Below are positions 23,886-34,357 of a DNA stretch of 64,000 bases, piece by piece. The DNA is taken from contig NZ_SAUH01000001.1 in assembly GCF_004193175.1 (NCBI RefSeq), positions 4,559,501 to 4,623,500 of the forward strand. The letters are read 5' to 3'. Position 1 is the first letter of the stretch. Each line of letters opens with the position of its first letter. The notes under the pieces were generated by a model. The model saw only the letters and a program-made list of their open reading frames with translations. It had not been told where the DNA came from and ran no database searches. Both the position numbers and the translations under genes were made by a program. The stretch is from Streptomyces sp. RFCAC02. Its GTDB lineage: Bacteria > Actinomycetota > Actinomycetes > Streptomycetales > Streptomycetaceae.

Positions 23886-25562
23886 ATGCGCTCAGCAAGA
23901 TCCAAGGCGGCGAGGATGTTCGCGTCGGCCCTGGCGATCGGCCTGTTCGCGACCGCGTGCGCAAGCGAGCGCGACGACGGCGACGACGCGTCGGACGGCG
24001 GTGGCGGCGACACCTTCGTCTTCGGCGCGGCCGGCGACCCGGCCTCCCTCGACCCCGCCCTCGCCAGCGACGGCGAGACGTTCCGCATCACCCGCCAGGC
24101 GTTCGAGGCCCTGCTGAAGCACGAACCCGGCGGCACCGAGCTGGTCGGCGGCCTCGCCGAGCACTGGGAGAGCAACCCCGAGGGCACCGAGTGGACGTTC
24201 CACCTGCGGGACGGCGTGACCTTCCACGACGGCGAACGGCTCACCGGCGAGGTCGTCTGCCAGAACTACGAGCGCTGGTACCACTGGGCCGGCACCTACC
24301 AGAACCCGACGCTCTCCTACTACTGGCGCACCATCTTCGGCGGCTTCGCCGAGAACGAGAGCGAGGACACCCCCGAGTCGTCCTACGTCGGCTGCACGGC
24401 CCCCGACGAGCTGACCGCCACCATCGAGGTGGCCGCGCCCTCCGCCAACTTCCCCGGCGCCTTCTCCCTCCAGGCGTTCTCGATCCAGTCGCCCGCCGCC
24501 CTGGAGGCGTTCGAGGCCGACGACCCGAGCGGTGAGGGCGAGAACATCACCTTCCCCGACTACAGCCAGGAGGCCGGGACCGTCGCCGGCACCGGCCCGT
24601 TCCGCGTCGCCGAGTGGGACCGGACCAACGGCGAGGTGACCCTGGAGCGGTTCGACGACTACTGGGGCGAGAAGGCCGGCGTCGAGAAGCTGGTGTTCCG
24701 CACCATCCCGGAGGAGGACGCCCGCCGCCAGGCGCTCCAGGCGGGCGACATCGACGGCTACGACCTCGTCGCCCCCGCCGACGTGCAGACACTCGCCGAC
24801 GACGGCTTCCAGGTCCCGATCCGCGACGTCTTCAACATCCTCTACCTCGGCATCACCCAGGAGCACGATCCTGCGCTCCAGGACCCCGACGTCCGCCACG
24901 CCATCGCGCACGCCGTCGACCGCGAGAACATCGTCAACACCCAGCTCCCCGAGGGCGGTGTCGTCGCGACGCAGTTCATCCCGGACACGGTGGACGGCTA
25001 CTCCGAGGACGTCACCACGTACGCGCACGACCCCGACCTCGCCCGTGAGCTGCTGGCCGACGCCGGTGCCGATGACCTCACCCTCGACTTCTGCTACCCG
25101 ACCGAGGTCACCCGCCCGTACATGCCCGCCCCCGCCGACATCTTCGAACTGCTGAAGGCGGACCTGGAGGCGGCCGGCATCACGGTCAACCCCGTCCCCC
25201 TCAAGTGGAACCCGGACTACCAGGAGACCACGCGCTCCGGCGGGTGCAGCGTCTACCTCCTCGGCTGGACCGGCGACTTCAACGACGCCTACAACTTCCT
25301 CGGCACCTGGTTCGCCGCCTACAGCGAGGAGTGGGGCTTCGAGAACGAGGAGCTGTTCACCATGATGGCCGAGGCGTCCTCCGAGCCCGACGTGGCGACC
25401 CGCACCCAGCTCTACCAGGAACTCAACGCCTACATCATGGACTTCCTGCCCGGCGTCCCGATCTCGTCGTCGCCGCCGTCCATCGCGTTCTCGCCCGACG
25501 TCAACCCGCCGACCGTCTCCCCGCTCACCCAGGAGAACTTCGCGGAGGTCACCTTCAAGTAG
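23886..25562 (+). CDS. Peptide ABC transporter substrate-binding lipoprotein
   Basis: 558-residue SBP_bac_5 (DppA/OppA-like) protein, anchored outside the membrane, that captures peptides or related solutes. The signal peptide MRSARSKAARMFASALAIGL is followed by lipobox FATAC with the lipidated Cys at residue 25. Family landmarks: DPASLDPALASDGETFRI, AEHWESNPEGTEWTFHLRDG with VTFHDGERLTGE, GTGPFRVAEWDR, VRHAIAHAVDREN and LLGWTGDFNDAYNFLGTWF. ATG 23886 follows a weak GAGGTGG. It is the first gene of a five-gene operon, separated from the permeases by a strong stem-loop that probably lets it be made in excess. Confidence 0.93.
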   Translation: MRSARSKAARMFASALAIGLFATACASERDDGDDASDGGGGDTFVFGAAGDPASLDPALASDGETFRITRQAFEALLKHEPGGTELVGGLAEHWESNPEGTEWTFHLRDGVTFHDGERLTGEVVCQNYERWYHWAGTYQNPTLSYYWRTIFGGFAENESEDTPESSYVGCTAPDELTATIEVAAPSANFPGAFSLQAFSIQSPAALEAFEADDPSGEGENITFPDYSQEAGTVAGTGPFRVAEWDRTNGEVTLERFDDYWGEKAGVEKLVFRTIPEEDARRQALQAGDIDGYDLVAPADVQTLADDGFQVPIRDVFNILYLGITQEHDPALQDPDVRHAIAHAVDRENIVNTQLPEGGVVATQFIPDTVDGYSEDVTTYAHDPDLARELLADAGADDLTLDFCYPTEVTRPYMPAPADIFELLKADLEAAGITVNPVPLKWNPDYQETTRSGGCSVYLLGWTGDFNDAYNFLGTWFAAYSEEWGFENEELFTMMAEASSEPDVATRTQLYQELNAYIMDFLPGVPISSSPPSIAFSPDVNPPTVSPLTQENFAEVTFK

Positions 25563-25578
25563 GCGCCCGCCCGTCGGC

Positions 25579-25616
25579 GGCCCGCCCGGCCACGGCACAC
25601 CCGTGGCCGGGCGGCC
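25579..25616 (+). terminator. Intercistronic stem-loop after the binding-protein gene
   Basis: The arm CCGCCCGGCCACGG (to 25595) pairs with CCGTGGCCGGGCGG from 25601 around a CACAC loop. It sits 17 bases past the stop. Hairpins at this place commonly stabilise the 5' message or attenuate the downstream permease genes (family knowledge). Confidence 0.7.
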
Positions 25617-25670
25617 CGGCCGCGCACCGGCACGCCCCGGCACCGACCGACGACGAAAGGCCGACCCCAG

Positions 25671-26675
25671 GTGCTCCGACTGATCGTCCGCCGACTCCTG
25701 CAGCTCGTCCCGACGCTGCTCGGCCTGTCGGTCCTCCTCTTCGCCTGGCTGCACCAGCTGCCCGGCGGCCCCGCGTCCGCGCTCCTCGGCGAACGCGCCA
25801 CCGAGACCGACCGCCGCGCCATCGAGGAGTCCCTCGGCCTCGACGACCCCGTGTGGGTCCAGTACGGCCGCTGGATGGAGCGCCTGCTCCGGCTCGACCT
25901 CGGCGAGTCCGTCCGCACGGGCCGCCCGGTGTGGGAGGAGTTCACCCAGCGGTTCCCCGCCACCGTCGAACTCGCCTTCACCGCCCTGCTCGTCGCCGTC
26001 GTGATCGGCATACCCCTCGGCTACTTCGCCGCCCGCCGGCGCGGCGGCTGGCTGGATGTCGCCGCCGTCTCCGGCTCCCTCGTCGGCATCTGCATCCCTG
26101 TCTTCTTCCTCGGCTTCATCCTCCGCGCCGTCTTCGCCGTCAACCTCGGCTGGCTGCCCAGCTTCGGCCGCCAGTCCACCGGCATCGACGCGACCGAGGT
26201 CACCGGCTTCTACGTCCTGGACGGCCTGCTGACCGGCGAGTGGGACGCCTCCTGGGACGCCGTCGAACACCTGATACTCCCCGGCCTCGCGCTCGCGTCG
26301 ATCCCGCTGGCCGTCGTCGTCCGCATCACGCGCGCCAGCGTCCTCGACGTCCTCGGCGAGGACTACGTCCGCACCGCCGAGTCGAAGGGCCTGCGCCGCC
26401 GCGTCGTCCGCACCCGGCACGTCCTGCGCAACGCCCTGCTGCCGGTCGTCACCACGATCGGCCTGCTCACCGGCAGCCTCCTGTCCGGTGCGGTGCTCAC
26501 CGAGTCGGTGTTCGCGTTCGGCGGCATCGGCTCGTTCATCCGCGACGCCATCGACAACCGCGACTATCCGGTGCTGATGGGCTTCATCCTCTTCATCGCC
26601 CTGCTCTACGTCGCCATCAACCTGCTGGTCGACCTCGCCTACGGCCTCATCGACCCGAGAGTGCGGGTGAACTGA
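25671..26675 (+). CDS. Peptide ABC transporter permease, OppB/DppB type
   Basis: 334-residue membrane permease. GTG 25671 (MLRLIVRRLLQLVPTLLGLS) follows GAAAGG at 25656. It shows the usual N-terminal transmembrane helix, the TM_PBP1_N-type segment (GGPASALLGERATETDRRAIEESLGLDDPVW region), and the EAA loop DYVRTAESKGLRRRVVRTRHVLRNALLPV, which couples to the ATPases. Six hydrophobic segments are visible. The stop overlaps the next start by one base (TGATG). Confidence 0.94.
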   Translation: MLRLIVRRLLQLVPTLLGLSVLLFAWLHQLPGGPASALLGERATETDRRAIEESLGLDDPVWVQYGRWMERLLRLDLGESVRTGRPVWEEFTQRFPATVELAFTALLVAVVIGIPLGYFAARRRGGWLDVAAVSGSLVGICIPVFFLGFILRAVFAVNLGWLPSFGRQSTGIDATEVTGFYVLDGLLTGEWDASWDAVEHLILPGLALASIPLAVVVRITRASVLDVLGEDYVRTAESKGLRRRVVRTRHVLRNALLPVVTTIGLLTGSLLSGAVLTESVFAFGGIGSFIRDAIDNRDYPVLMGFILFIALLYVAINLLVDLAYGLIDPRVRVN

Positions 26676-27628
26676 TGACCACGAGGACCGCGAAACTCGA
26701 CCGGCTCGCCGAGCTGGCCGCCGCGGAGCAGCCGGCCGGCGGCGGCAGTCTGTGGCAGGAGGCGTGGCGGCGGCTGCGCGTCAGCAGGATGGCGTGGATC
26801 GGCGGCGGCGTCATGGCGCTGTTCGTCGTGATCGCCGTCGTCGGGCCGTGGCTCGCGCCGCACGACCCGACCGCCCAGACATGGCGCGACGAGGTGTTCG
26901 TCAACCGGGGCGAGTTCGTCGGCCCGCGCTCGGGGAACTGGCTCGGACTCGACCACCTGGGCCGCGACCTGTTCTCCCGGCTGCTCGTCGGCGCGCGGCA
27001 GACGCTGCTGGTCGGCGTCGTCTCCACGATCCTCGGGTTCGCCGTCGGCGCCCTGGTCGGCGGGGTGTCGGGCGCGGCCCTCGCGTTCGGCGGCGCCGCG
27101 GGACGGCGCCTCGACACGGTGCTGATGCGGCTCATCGACATCATGCTGGCGATGCCGTCGCTGCTGCTCGCGGTCAGCGTCGCGGCGATCCTCGGACAGA
27201 GCCTGACGACCGTCATGATCGCCGTCGGCGTCGTCCAGATCCCGACGTTCGCCCGGCTCCTGCGCGGCTCGATGCTCGCCCAGGCGGGCGCCGACTACGT
27301 CCTCGCGGCGCGCGCCCTCGGCGTACGGCGGCGCCGCGTCGTCCTCGCGCACGTCCTGCCGAACTCCCTCGGCCCGGTCATCGTGCAGACCACCCTCGCG
27401 CTGGCCACCGCCATCATCGAGGCCGCGGCCCTGTCCTACCTCGGCCTCGGCAACCCCGACGCGTCCCAGCCCGAGTGGGGCGTCATGCTCTCCCAGGCGC
27501 AGCGCTTCTTCGACGCCGCGCCCGCGATGGCCGTCTACCCGGCGCTCGGCATCATCGTCACCGCCCTCGGCTTCACCCTCCTCGGCGAGGCGATGCGCGA
27601 GGCCCTCGACCCGAAACTGCGGAGCTGA
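26675..27628 (+). CDS. Peptide ABC transporter permease, OppC/DppC type
   Basis: 317-residue partner permease. ATG 26675 shares one base with the previous stop. An N-terminal OppC_N segment ([26 protein letters not shown]) is followed by the landmark [21 protein letters not shown], then [18 protein letters not shown] and the EAA loop [25 protein letters not shown]. The ending [19 protein letters not shown] is very typical of the family. Function: forms the translocation channel with the OppB-type protein. Confidence 0.95.
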   Translation: MTTRTAKLDRLAELAAAEQPAGGGSLWQEAWRRLRVSRMAWIGGGVMALFVVIAVVGPWLAPHDPTAQTWRDEVFVNRGEFVGPRSGNWLGLDHLGRDLFSRLLVGARQTLLVGVVSTILGFAVGALVGGVSGAALAFGGAAGRRLDTVLMRLIDIMLAMPSLLLAVSVAAILGQSLTTVMIAVGVVQIPTFARLLRGSMLAQAGADYVLAARALGVRRRRVVLAHVLPNSLGPVIVQTTLALATAIIEAAALSYLGLGNPDASQPEWGVMLSQAQRFFDAAPAMAVYPALGIIVTALGFTLLGEAMREALDPKLRS

Positions 27629-27633
27629 CGCCC

Positions 27634-28680
27634 ATGCCCCTGCTCACCGTGGACGACCTCTCGGTCACGTTCGCCGGCCGGGGCGGTCCCGCGACGGCCG
27701 CCGTCTCGGGCGTCTCCTTCAGCATCGGTCCCGGCGAGGTCGTCGGCCTGGTCGGCGAGTCCGGCTGCGGCAAGAGCGTCACGTCGCTCGCCCTCATGGG
27801 CCTGCTGCCGAAACGCGGCGTCACGGTCGGCGGCACCGCGTACTACACGGGCGGCGCGGCACCCGGCGAGCAGGGCGTCGACCTGCTGGCACTGCGGCCG
27901 TCCGCCCTGCGCGACCTGCGCGGCAGCCGGCTCGCGATGATCTTCCAGGACCCGCTGTCGTCCCTCAACCCGGTCGTCCCCATCGGCGTGCAGGTCACCG
28001 AGATCCTCACCCGCCACCGCGGGCTGCGCGGCGGGGCCGCCCGTGCCGAGGCCGCACGGCTGCTGGACCGCGTCGGCATCCCCGACCCGACGCGCCGCCT
28101 CAAGGAGTACCCGCACCAGCTCTCCGGCGGCATGCGGCAGCGCGCCCTGATCGCCATGGCCGTCGCCTGCGCGCCGCGCCTGCTGATCGCCGACGAGCCG
28201 ACGACCGCCCTCGACGTCACCATCCAGGCGCAGATCCTCGAACTCCTCCGCGAACTCGTCGACGACCAGGGCACCGCGCTCCTCATGATCACGCACGACC
28301 TCGGCATCGTCGCCGGGCTGTGCGACCGGGTGAACGTCCTGTACGCCGGCAAGGCCGTCGAGTCCGCCGACCGCCGCCGCCTCTTCGCCGACCCGGCGCA
28401 CCCCTACACCCACGGCCTGCTGGACTCCATCCCCCGGCTCGACGCCCCCCGCGGCGACCCCCTGCGCCCGATCCGGGGATCGGTCAACGACCGCGTGGCC
28501 TGGCGCGACGGCTGCGCGTTCGCCCCGCGCTGCGACTTCGCCGCCGACGACTGCCTGGACGGCACGCCCCCGCTGACCGAACGTCCCCGCGCCGGCGCGG
28601 GCGCCCCGGCCGGCGGCCACCACGTCCGGTGCGTCCATCCGGTGCGCAACTCCGCCGACGCCACGGAGGACTCCCGATGA
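27634..28680 (+). CDS. Peptide ABC transporter ATP-binding protein, OppD type
   Basis: 348-residue ATPase starting at ATG 27634, five bases after the permease stop. Walker [10 protein letters not shown]-loop [13 protein letters not shown], signature [14 protein letters not shown], Walker [14 protein letters not shown], and the H-loop in [18 protein letters not shown] are all intact. The C-terminal oligopeptide/dipeptide domain is present ([17 protein letters not shown], then [14 protein letters not shown], a Cys-rich Fe-S-like or metal site seen in the family). Its stop overlaps the next start by ATGA. Confidence 0.95.
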   Translation: MPLLTVDDLSVTFAGRGGPATAAVSGVSFSIGPGEVVGLVGESGCGKSVTSLALMGLLPKRGVTVGGTAYYTGGAAPGEQGVDLLALRPSALRDLRGSRLAMIFQDPLSSLNPVVPIGVQVTEILTRHRGLRGGAARAEAARLLDRVGIPDPTRRLKEYPHQLSGGMRQRALIAMAVACAPRLLIADEPTTALDVTIQAQILELLRELVDDQGTALLMITHDLGIVAGLCDRVNVLYAGKAVESADRRRLFADPAHPYTHGLLDSIPRLDAPRGDPLRPIRGSVNDRVAWRDGCAFAPRCDFAADDCLDGTPPLTERPRAGAGAPAGGHHVRCVHPVRNSADATEDSR

Positions 28681-29744
28681 GCCTGCTCGAACTCGACGAC
28701 GTCAAGGTCCACTTCCCCGTGCGGCGCGGCGCGTTCTTCGACCGCACCGTCGGCCACGTCCGCGCCGTCGACGGCGTCTCCCTCGGCGTCGAGGCGGGCC
28801 GCACCTACGGCCTGGTCGGCGAGTCGGGCTGCGGCAAGACGACGCTCGGCCGCGCCGTCCTGCGGCTGACCGACATCACGTCGGGCCGCGTCGTCTTCGA
28901 CGGCACCGACCTCGCCGCCCTGCCCGCCGAGGAGATGCGCCGCACGCGCCGCCGCCTCCAGATGGTCTTCCAGGACCCGCTCGGCAGCCTCGACCCGCGC
29001 CAGAACATCGAATCGCTCCTGGCCGAGGGCATGGCGGCCCACGGCATCGGCACCGACCGGGCCGGACGCCGCGCCCGCAGCGCCGAGATCCTGGACCGCG
29101 TGGGCCTGCCCGCGGGCGCCCTGTCGCGCTACCCCCACGAGTTCTCCGGCGGCCAGCGGCAGCGCATCGGCATCGCGCGCGCCCTCGTCCTCGAACCCGA
29201 CCTCATCATCTGCGACGAGCCGGTCTCCGCCCTCGACGTCTCCATCCAGGCGCAGGTCCTGAACCTCCTGGAGGACCTCCAGCGCTCCCTGAACCTCACC
29301 TACCTCGTCATCGCCCACGACCTCGCCGTCGTCCGCCACATCTCCGACCGCGTCGGCGTCATGTACCTGGGCACGCTCGTGGAGGAGGCGCCGAGCGACA
29401 CGCTGTACGCCGCGCCGCGCCACCCGTACACCCGCGCCCTCATGTCCGCCGTGCCCGTGCCCGACCCGGACCTGGAGGACGCCAGGGAACGCATCCTTCT
29501 GCGCGGCGACCTCCCCTCACCGGCCGATCCGCCCGCCGGCTGCCGCTTCCACACCCGCTGCCCGTGGCGGCAGCCCGAGCGCTGCGCCACCGAACGCCCC
29601 GCGCTGACCGAGACGGCCCCCGGCCACCGGGTGGCCTGCCACTTCGCCGACGAGATCGCCGCCGGCACCGTCCGGCCCGTGCGCGACCTCGCCCCCCGTC
29701 TCCTCGGCGGCGACGCCCCGGCGGACGGGGAAGCGGCCCCCTGA
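28677..29744 (+). CDS. Peptide ABC transporter ATP-binding protein, OppF type
   Basis: 355-residue second ATPase, coupled to the preceding gene by an ATGA overlap. Seen: Walker [26 protein letters not shown], signature [15 protein letters not shown], Walker [36 protein letters not shown], and the C-terminal domain [18 protein letters not shown] with the [15 protein letters not shown] cluster. It closes the operon. glgP starts 104 bp further on, the same strand, from what looks like its own promoter. Confidence 0.95.
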   Translation: MSLLELDDVKVHFPVRRGAFFDRTVGHVRAVDGVSLGVEAGRTYGLVGESGCGKTTLGRAVLRLTDITSGRVVFDGTDLAALPAEEMRRTRRRLQMVFQDPLGSLDPRQNIESLLAEGMAAHGIGTDRAGRRARSAEILDRVGLPAGALSRYPHEFSGGQRQRIGIARALVLEPDLIICDEPVSALDVSIQAQVLNLLEDLQRSLNLTYLVIAHDLAVVRHISDRVGVMYLGTLVEEAPSDTLYAAPRHPYTRALMSAVPVPDPDLEDARERILLRGDLPSPADPPAGCRFHTRCPWRQPERCATERPALTETAPGHRVACHFADEIAAGTVRPVRDLAPRLLGGDAPADGEAAP

Positions 29745-29848
29745 CCGCGCGCCGGCGGTGGTCCCGCTGAGTGGTTTACCGCCCGATTCCAGCCCATTCG
29801 GCCCGGAACGCCCGCACACCCACCCCGCCCCCGCTACGGTCGGGGACC

Positions 29849-32440
29849 GTGAAGGCCATTCGTCGCTTCTCCGTTCGCCCCGTCCTGCCCGAACCCCTGC
29901 GACCCCTCCAGGAACTGGCGCTGAACCTCCGCTGGTCCTGGCACCCCGAGACCCGTGAGCTGCTGCGCGCCGTCGATCCCGACGCCTGGCAGAGCGCCGG
30001 CGAGGACCCCGTACGGCTCCTCGGCACCGTCACCGCCGACCGGCTGGCGGCCCTCGCCGCGGACCGCGGCTTCCTGCGCCGCCTCGGCGTGGCCGTCGGC
30101 GACCTGCGCGACTACCTCACCGAACCCCGCTGGTACCAGCGGGCCGACTCCCGCGCCGGCGGCGACCTGCCGCGCGCCATCGCCTACTTCTCACCCGAGT
30201 TCGGCATCACGGCCGCCCTCCCGCAGTACTCCGGCGGCCTCGGCATCCTCGCCGGCGACCACCTCAAGGCCGCCAGCGACCTCGGCGCGCCCGTCATCGG
30301 CGTCGGCCTCCTCTACCGCCACGGCTACTTCCGCCAGAGTCTTTCCCCCGACGGCTGGCAGCAGGAGCACTACCCCGTCATCGACCCCCACGAACTGCCG
30401 CTCACCCCCCTCACCGAGGCCGACGGCAGCCCCGCCGCCGTCACCCTGGCCCTCCCCGCCGGCCGCACCCTCACCGCGCGGATCTGGCAGGTCCGCGTCG
30501 GCCGCGTCCCCCTGCTCCTCCTCGACTCCGCCGTAGCCGAGAACGCGCCCGCCGAACGCGACGTGACCGACCGCCTCTACGGCGGCGGCAGCGAGCACCG
30601 GCTGCTCCAGGAGATGCTGCTCGGCATCGGCGGCATGCGCGCGGTGCGGGCGTTCAGCCGGATCACCGGCCACGCGGCGCCCGAGGTGTTCCACATGAAC
30701 GAGGGCCACGCGGGCTTCCTCGGCTTCGAGCGGATCCGCGAGCTGGGCGAGGCCGGCGTCGCGTTCCCCGCCGCCCTGCGCGCCGTCCGCGCCGGCACCG
30801 TCTTCACCACCCACACGCCCGTTCCCGCTGGCATCGACCGGTTCGACGAGGAACTGGTCGCCCGCCACTTCGGCGACGGCGCCGAACTCGCCGGGCTCGA
30901 CACCGCCGAGCTACTCGCCCTCGGCCGCGAACCCGCCTCGCTCACCCGCGAGGGCGAGACACCGCAGTTCAACATGGCCGTCCTCGGCCTGCGCACCGCG
31001 CAGCGCGCCAACGGCGTCTCCGCCCTCCACGGCACGGTCAGCCGCGGCATGTTCGCCGGCCTGTGGCCCGGCTTCGACGCCGAGGAGGCCCCCATCGGGT
31101 CCGTCACCAACGGCGTGCACGCGCCCACCTGGACGGCGGACGCCGCGCAGCGTGCCCAGGAGACCACCCGCACCGACGCCGAACTGTGGGAACTCCGCCG
31201 CACCCTGCGCGAACAGCTCGTCCACGACGTACGCGCCCGCCTGCGCGCCTCCTGGCGCCAGCGCGGCGCCGGGCAGGCCGAACTCGGCTGGATCGACGAC
31301 GTCCTCGACCCGGACGTCCTCACGATCGGCTTCGCCCGCCGCGTCCCGTCCTACAAGCGCCTCACCCTCATGCTGCAGGACCCGCGGCGCCTCACCTCGC
31401 TCCTCCTCCACCCCACCCGCCCCGTGCAGATCGTCGTCGCCGGCAAGGCACACCCCGCCGACGAGGGCGGCAAGCGCCTCATCCAGGAACTGGTCCGCTT
31501 CGCCGACGACCCCGCGATCCGCCACCGCATCGTCTTCCTGCCCGACTACGGCATGGCGATGGCGCGCGCCCTGTACGCCGGCTGCGACGTGTGGCTCAAC
31601 AACCCGCTGCGCCCCCTGGAGGCGTGCGGCACCTCCGGCATGAAGGCCGCGCTCAACGGCTGTCTCAACCTCTCGGTCCGTGACGGCTGGTGGGACGAGT
31701 GGTTCGACCCGGACTTCGGCTGGGAGATCCCCACCGCCGACGGCCTGGCCGCGGCCGAACCGGAACGCCGCGACGCCATCGAGGCCGCCGCCCTCTACAC
31801 ACTGCTGGAGGAGCAGGTCGCGCCGCGGTTCTACGACCGCACCGGCGGCCGGTCCGGACTCCCCGACCGGTGGCTGGAGATGGTCCGCGCCACCCTGGAG
31901 CGGCTCGCCCCCCGCGTCCTGGCGGAACGCATGCTGCGCGAGTACATCACCGGCTACTACGCCCCCGCGTCCGTCGCGCACCGCGCGCTGACGCCGGAGG
32001 CGGCGGCGGACCTGGCGGCGTTCGCCGACCGGGTGGCCGGGCAGTGGCCCGGGGTCGCCGTCGACCATGTCGAGACCGGCGGCGAGGCGACCACCCTCGG
32101 CGCGTCCGTCCCGCTGCGGGTCCGCGTCACCCTGGGCGACCTCGGCCCGTCCGACGTGGAGGTGCAGGCCGTCGTCGGCCGGGTCGGCGGCGACGACACG
32201 CTCACCGACCCGGTGCCCGTGCCCCTGAAGCCGGAGGGCGGCCCGGACCTGTCGGGCCGCTGGACGTACACCGGCGACATCACCCTGCACCGGGCCGGGC
32301 CGTTCGGCTGCACGGTGCGCGTCCTGCCCACCCATCCGCTGCTGGCGGCGCGCGCCGAGCTGGGGCTCGTCGCCCTGCCGCCCGCCGAGCGGGCCGAGCA
32401 CCCCGACCGCGCCGACACCCGGACGGTCACGCTGCGCTGA
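29849..32440 (+). CDS. glgP: Alpha-glucan phosphorylase (GT35)
   Basis: 863-residue glycogen/alpha-glucan phosphorylase that releases glucose 1-phosphate. GTG 29849 is chosen over the open frame from 29771 because the protein then begins MKAIRRFSVRPVLPEPLRPL, the actinomycete form, with CGGGGA just upstream. Motifs: AYFSPEFGITAALPQYSGGLGILAGDH region, FHMNEGHAGFLGFERI, GSVTNGVHAPTW, and the PLP-lysine segment EACGTSGMKAALNG followed by LSVRDGWWDEWFDPD. This is the short-N-terminal, 'alpha-glucan family' phosphorylase class. Together with glgX it would degrade the glucan made by the glgE operon. Confidence 0.95.
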   Translation: MKAIRRFSVRPVLPEPLRPLQELALNLRWSWHPETRELLRAVDPDAWQSAGEDPVRLLGTVTADRLAALAADRGFLRRLGVAVGDLRDYLTEPRWYQRADSRAGGDLPRAIAYFSPEFGITAALPQYSGGLGILAGDHLKAASDLGAPVIGVGLLYRHGYFRQSLSPDGWQQEHYPVIDPHELPLTPLTEADGSPAAVTLALPAGRTLTARIWQVRVGRVPLLLLDSAVAENAPAERDVTDRLYGGGSEHRLLQEMLLGIGGMRAVRAFSRITGHAAPEVFHMNEGHAGFLGFERIRELGEAGVAFPAALRAVRAGTVFTTHTPVPAGIDRFDEELVARHFGDGAELAGLDTAELLALGREPASLTREGETPQFNMAVLGLRTAQRANGVSALHGTVSRGMFAGLWPGFDAEEAPIGSVTNGVHAPTWTADAAQRAQETTRTDAELWELRRTLREQLVHDVRARLRASWRQRGAGQAELGWIDDVLDPDVLTIGFARRVPSYKRLTLMLQDPRRLTSLLLHPTRPVQIVVAGKAHPADEGGKRLIQELVRFADDPAIRHRIVFLPDYGMAMARALYAGCDVWLNNPLRPLEACGTSGMKAALNGCLNLSVRDGWWDEWFDPDFGWEIPTADGLAAAEPERRDAIEAAALYTLLEEQVAPRFYDRTGGRSGLPDRWLEMVRATLERLAPRVLAERMLREYITGYYAPASVAHRALTPEAAADLAAFADRVAGQWPGVAVDHVETGGEATTLGASVPLRVRVTLGDLGPSDVEVQAVVGRVGGDDTLTDPVPVPLKPEGGPDLSGRWTYTGDITLHRAGPFGCTVRVLPTHPLLAARAELGLVALPPAERAEHPDRADTRTVTLR

Positions 32441-32447
32441 CCGGGGT

Positions 32448-32463
32448 GCCGGCGCGCGCCGGC
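32448..32463. terminator. Palindrome between convergent glgP and ABC exporter genes
   Basis: GCCGGCGCGCGCCGGC, an exact 16-bp palindrome in the 33-bp gap between two converging genes. It is short, but its position fits a shared terminator. Confidence 0.5.
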
Positions 32464-32473
32464 CGTGCCGTGG

Positions 32474-34357
32474 TCAGGCCAGGCTGTCCCGCCACGCGCG
32501 GTGCAGGTCGGAGAACCGGCCGGTGCCCGCGATCAGATCGGCGGGCGCGCCGTCCTCCACGACACGGCCGGCCTCCATCACCAGCACCCGGTCGGCGATC
32601 GAGACGGTGGACAGGCGGTGCGCGATCAGCACCGCCGTCCTGCCGCGCAGCACCGTCTCCATGGCGTCCTGCACGGCCTTCTCGCCCGGGATGTCGAGCG
32701 ACGACGTCGCCTCGTCCAGGATCACCACGGCCGGGTCGGCCAGCAGCACCCGGGCGAACGCCACGAGCTGCCGCTGCCCCGCCGAGATCCGGCCGCCGCG
32801 CTTGCGGACGTCCGTGTCGTAGCCGTCGGGCAGGGAGGCGATGAAGTCGTGCGCGCCGATGGCCCGCGCGGCCGCCTCGATCTCCTCGCGGCTCGCGTCC
32901 GGCCGGCCGAGGGCGATGTTCTCCGCGACGGTGCCGGTGAAGAGGAACGCCTCCTGCGTCACCATCACGACGCCGCGCCGCAGTTCGGCGGTGGAGAGGT
33001 CGCGCAGGTCCGTGCCGTCGAGCAGGACGCGGCCCTCGGTCGGGTCGTAGAACCGGGCCAGGAGCTTCACCAGCGTGGACTTGCCCGCGCCCGTCGCCCC
33101 GACGAGGGCCGTCGTCTCTCCCGCGGGCAGCCGCAGCCGGAACGCGGGCAGCACCTCGCCGCCCGTCCGGTACGCGAACCGCACGTCGTCGAAGACGACC
33201 TCGCGGCCCGGCGTGCCGCCGGCGCGCGGCGGCAGCTCCACCGGCCGCTCGGGCTCGGGCACGTCGGGCCGCTGGGCGAGCAGGCCGGCGATCTTGTCGA
33301 GCGAGGCGACGGCGGACTGGTAGTTGTTCAGGATCATCGCGAACTGGTCCAGCGGGTCGAACAGCCGCCGGATGTACAGCGCGCCCGCGGCCAGCACGCC
33401 GAGCGCCAGATCGCCCGCCGCGACCCGCTGCGCGCTCCACAGGACGATCGCGGCGATCGTGAGGGCGGCGATGGACCGGGAGATGGTGACGAACCGGGCC
33501 ATCTCCAGGATCGTGCTGCCGTTGATCCGCTCGTGGGCGCGGTTCAGCCGCTCGAACTCCGCGTCGTTCGCCCGCTCCCGCCGGAACGCCTGCACCGGCC
33601 GGATGCCGCCGACCGTCTCGGTGAACTTCACGATCACGGCGGCGATCGCCGTGGACTTGGCGCTGAACCGCCGCGCCGACCGGCGCCGGTAGCTGCGCAC
33701 CACGAGGTAGAGCGGCACGAACGACGCGATCGCGGCGACGCCGAGCCCGAGGTCCAGGTAGAACAGCAGGCCGCCGATGTACACGACGGACACGATGATC
33801 ATCAGGAGTTCCTGGAGGCCCTCGTTCAGCAGCTCCCGCAGGGACTGCACGTCGCTCGTGGCGCGCGAGATGAGGCGGCCCGACGTGTAGCGGTCGTGGA
33901 AGTCGAGGCTGAGGGCCTGGGCGTGCCGGTAGATCCTGCCGCGCAGGTCGAGCAGCACGCCCTGGTTGATGCGGGCGGCGGCACGGATGAAGACGGCCTG
34001 CAGCCCGCCCCCGGCGACGGCGCACAGCAGGTAGGCGACAGCGACGGCGATGAGCGGACCGTTGTTGTCCTCGCGCAGGGCGGGGACGGCAGTGTCGATG
34101 GCGTAGGCGACGAGCAGGGGTGCCGCCTGCACCGCCGCCTGCTGGGACAGCAGCAGGAGGGCAGCCACCACCATGCGGCCGCGGTACGGGCGCAGAAGTG
34201 AACCGAGGAGCCGCCGGGAGGCGCCCTTCGGGGTGGGCAGCGTGTCCTGGTCGAACGCGTCGGGGGGCGGCGCGACCGGGACCGCCGCCGCGGCGTCGCC
34301 GTCCTCCCCGGGCCGCCGGGCCGGGTGCCCGTGGTCGTCCTCGACGGTGGTCGTCAT
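32474..34357 (-). CDS. ABC exporter, transmembrane-ATPase fusion (subunit 2)
   Basis: 627-residue type IV exporter half: six transmembrane helices (residues ~55-340), then an ATPase. ATG 34357 overlaps the stop of the upstream exporter gene by 4 nt, which points to a heterodimer. Walker [10 protein letters not shown], Walker [13 protein letters not shown] and the [14 protein letters not shown]-loop are present. The signature reads ISAGQRQL rather than LSGGQ, one residue off consensus. In contrast to its partner, Walker B carries the catalytic Glu (ILDEATS), so this subunit probably holds the consensus-acid site. Substrate unknown (lipid, drug or peptide). Confidence 0.93.
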   Translation of the reverse strand: MTTTVEDDHGHPARRPGEDGDAAAAVPVAPPPDAFDQDTLPTPKGASRRLLGSLLRPYRGRMVVAALLLLSQQAAVQAAPLLVAYAIDTAVPALREDNNGPLIAVAVAYLLCAVAGGGLQAVFIRAAARINQGVLLDLRGRIYRHAQALSLDFHDRYTSGRLISRATSDVQSLRELLNEGLQELLMIIVSVVYIGGLLFYLDLGLGVAAIASFVPLYLVVRSYRRRSARRFSAKSTAIAAVIVKFTETVGGIRPVQAFRRERANDAEFERLNRAHERINGSTILEMARFVTISRSIAALTIAAIVLWSAQRVAAGDLALGVLAAGALYIRRLFDPLDQFAMILNNYQSAVASLDKIAGLLAQRPDVPEPERPVELPPRAGGTPGREVVFDDVRFAYRTGGEVLPAFRLRLPAGETTALVGATGAGKSTLVKLLARFYDPTEGRVLLDGTDLRDLSTAELRRGVVMVTQEAFLFTGTVAENIALGRPDASREEIEAAARAIGAHDFIASLPDGYDTDVRKRGGRISAGQRQLVAFARVLLADPAVVILDEATSSLDIPGEKAVQDAMETVLRGRTAVLIAHRLSTVSIADRVLVMEAGRVVEDGAPADLIAGTGRFSDLHRAWRDSLA

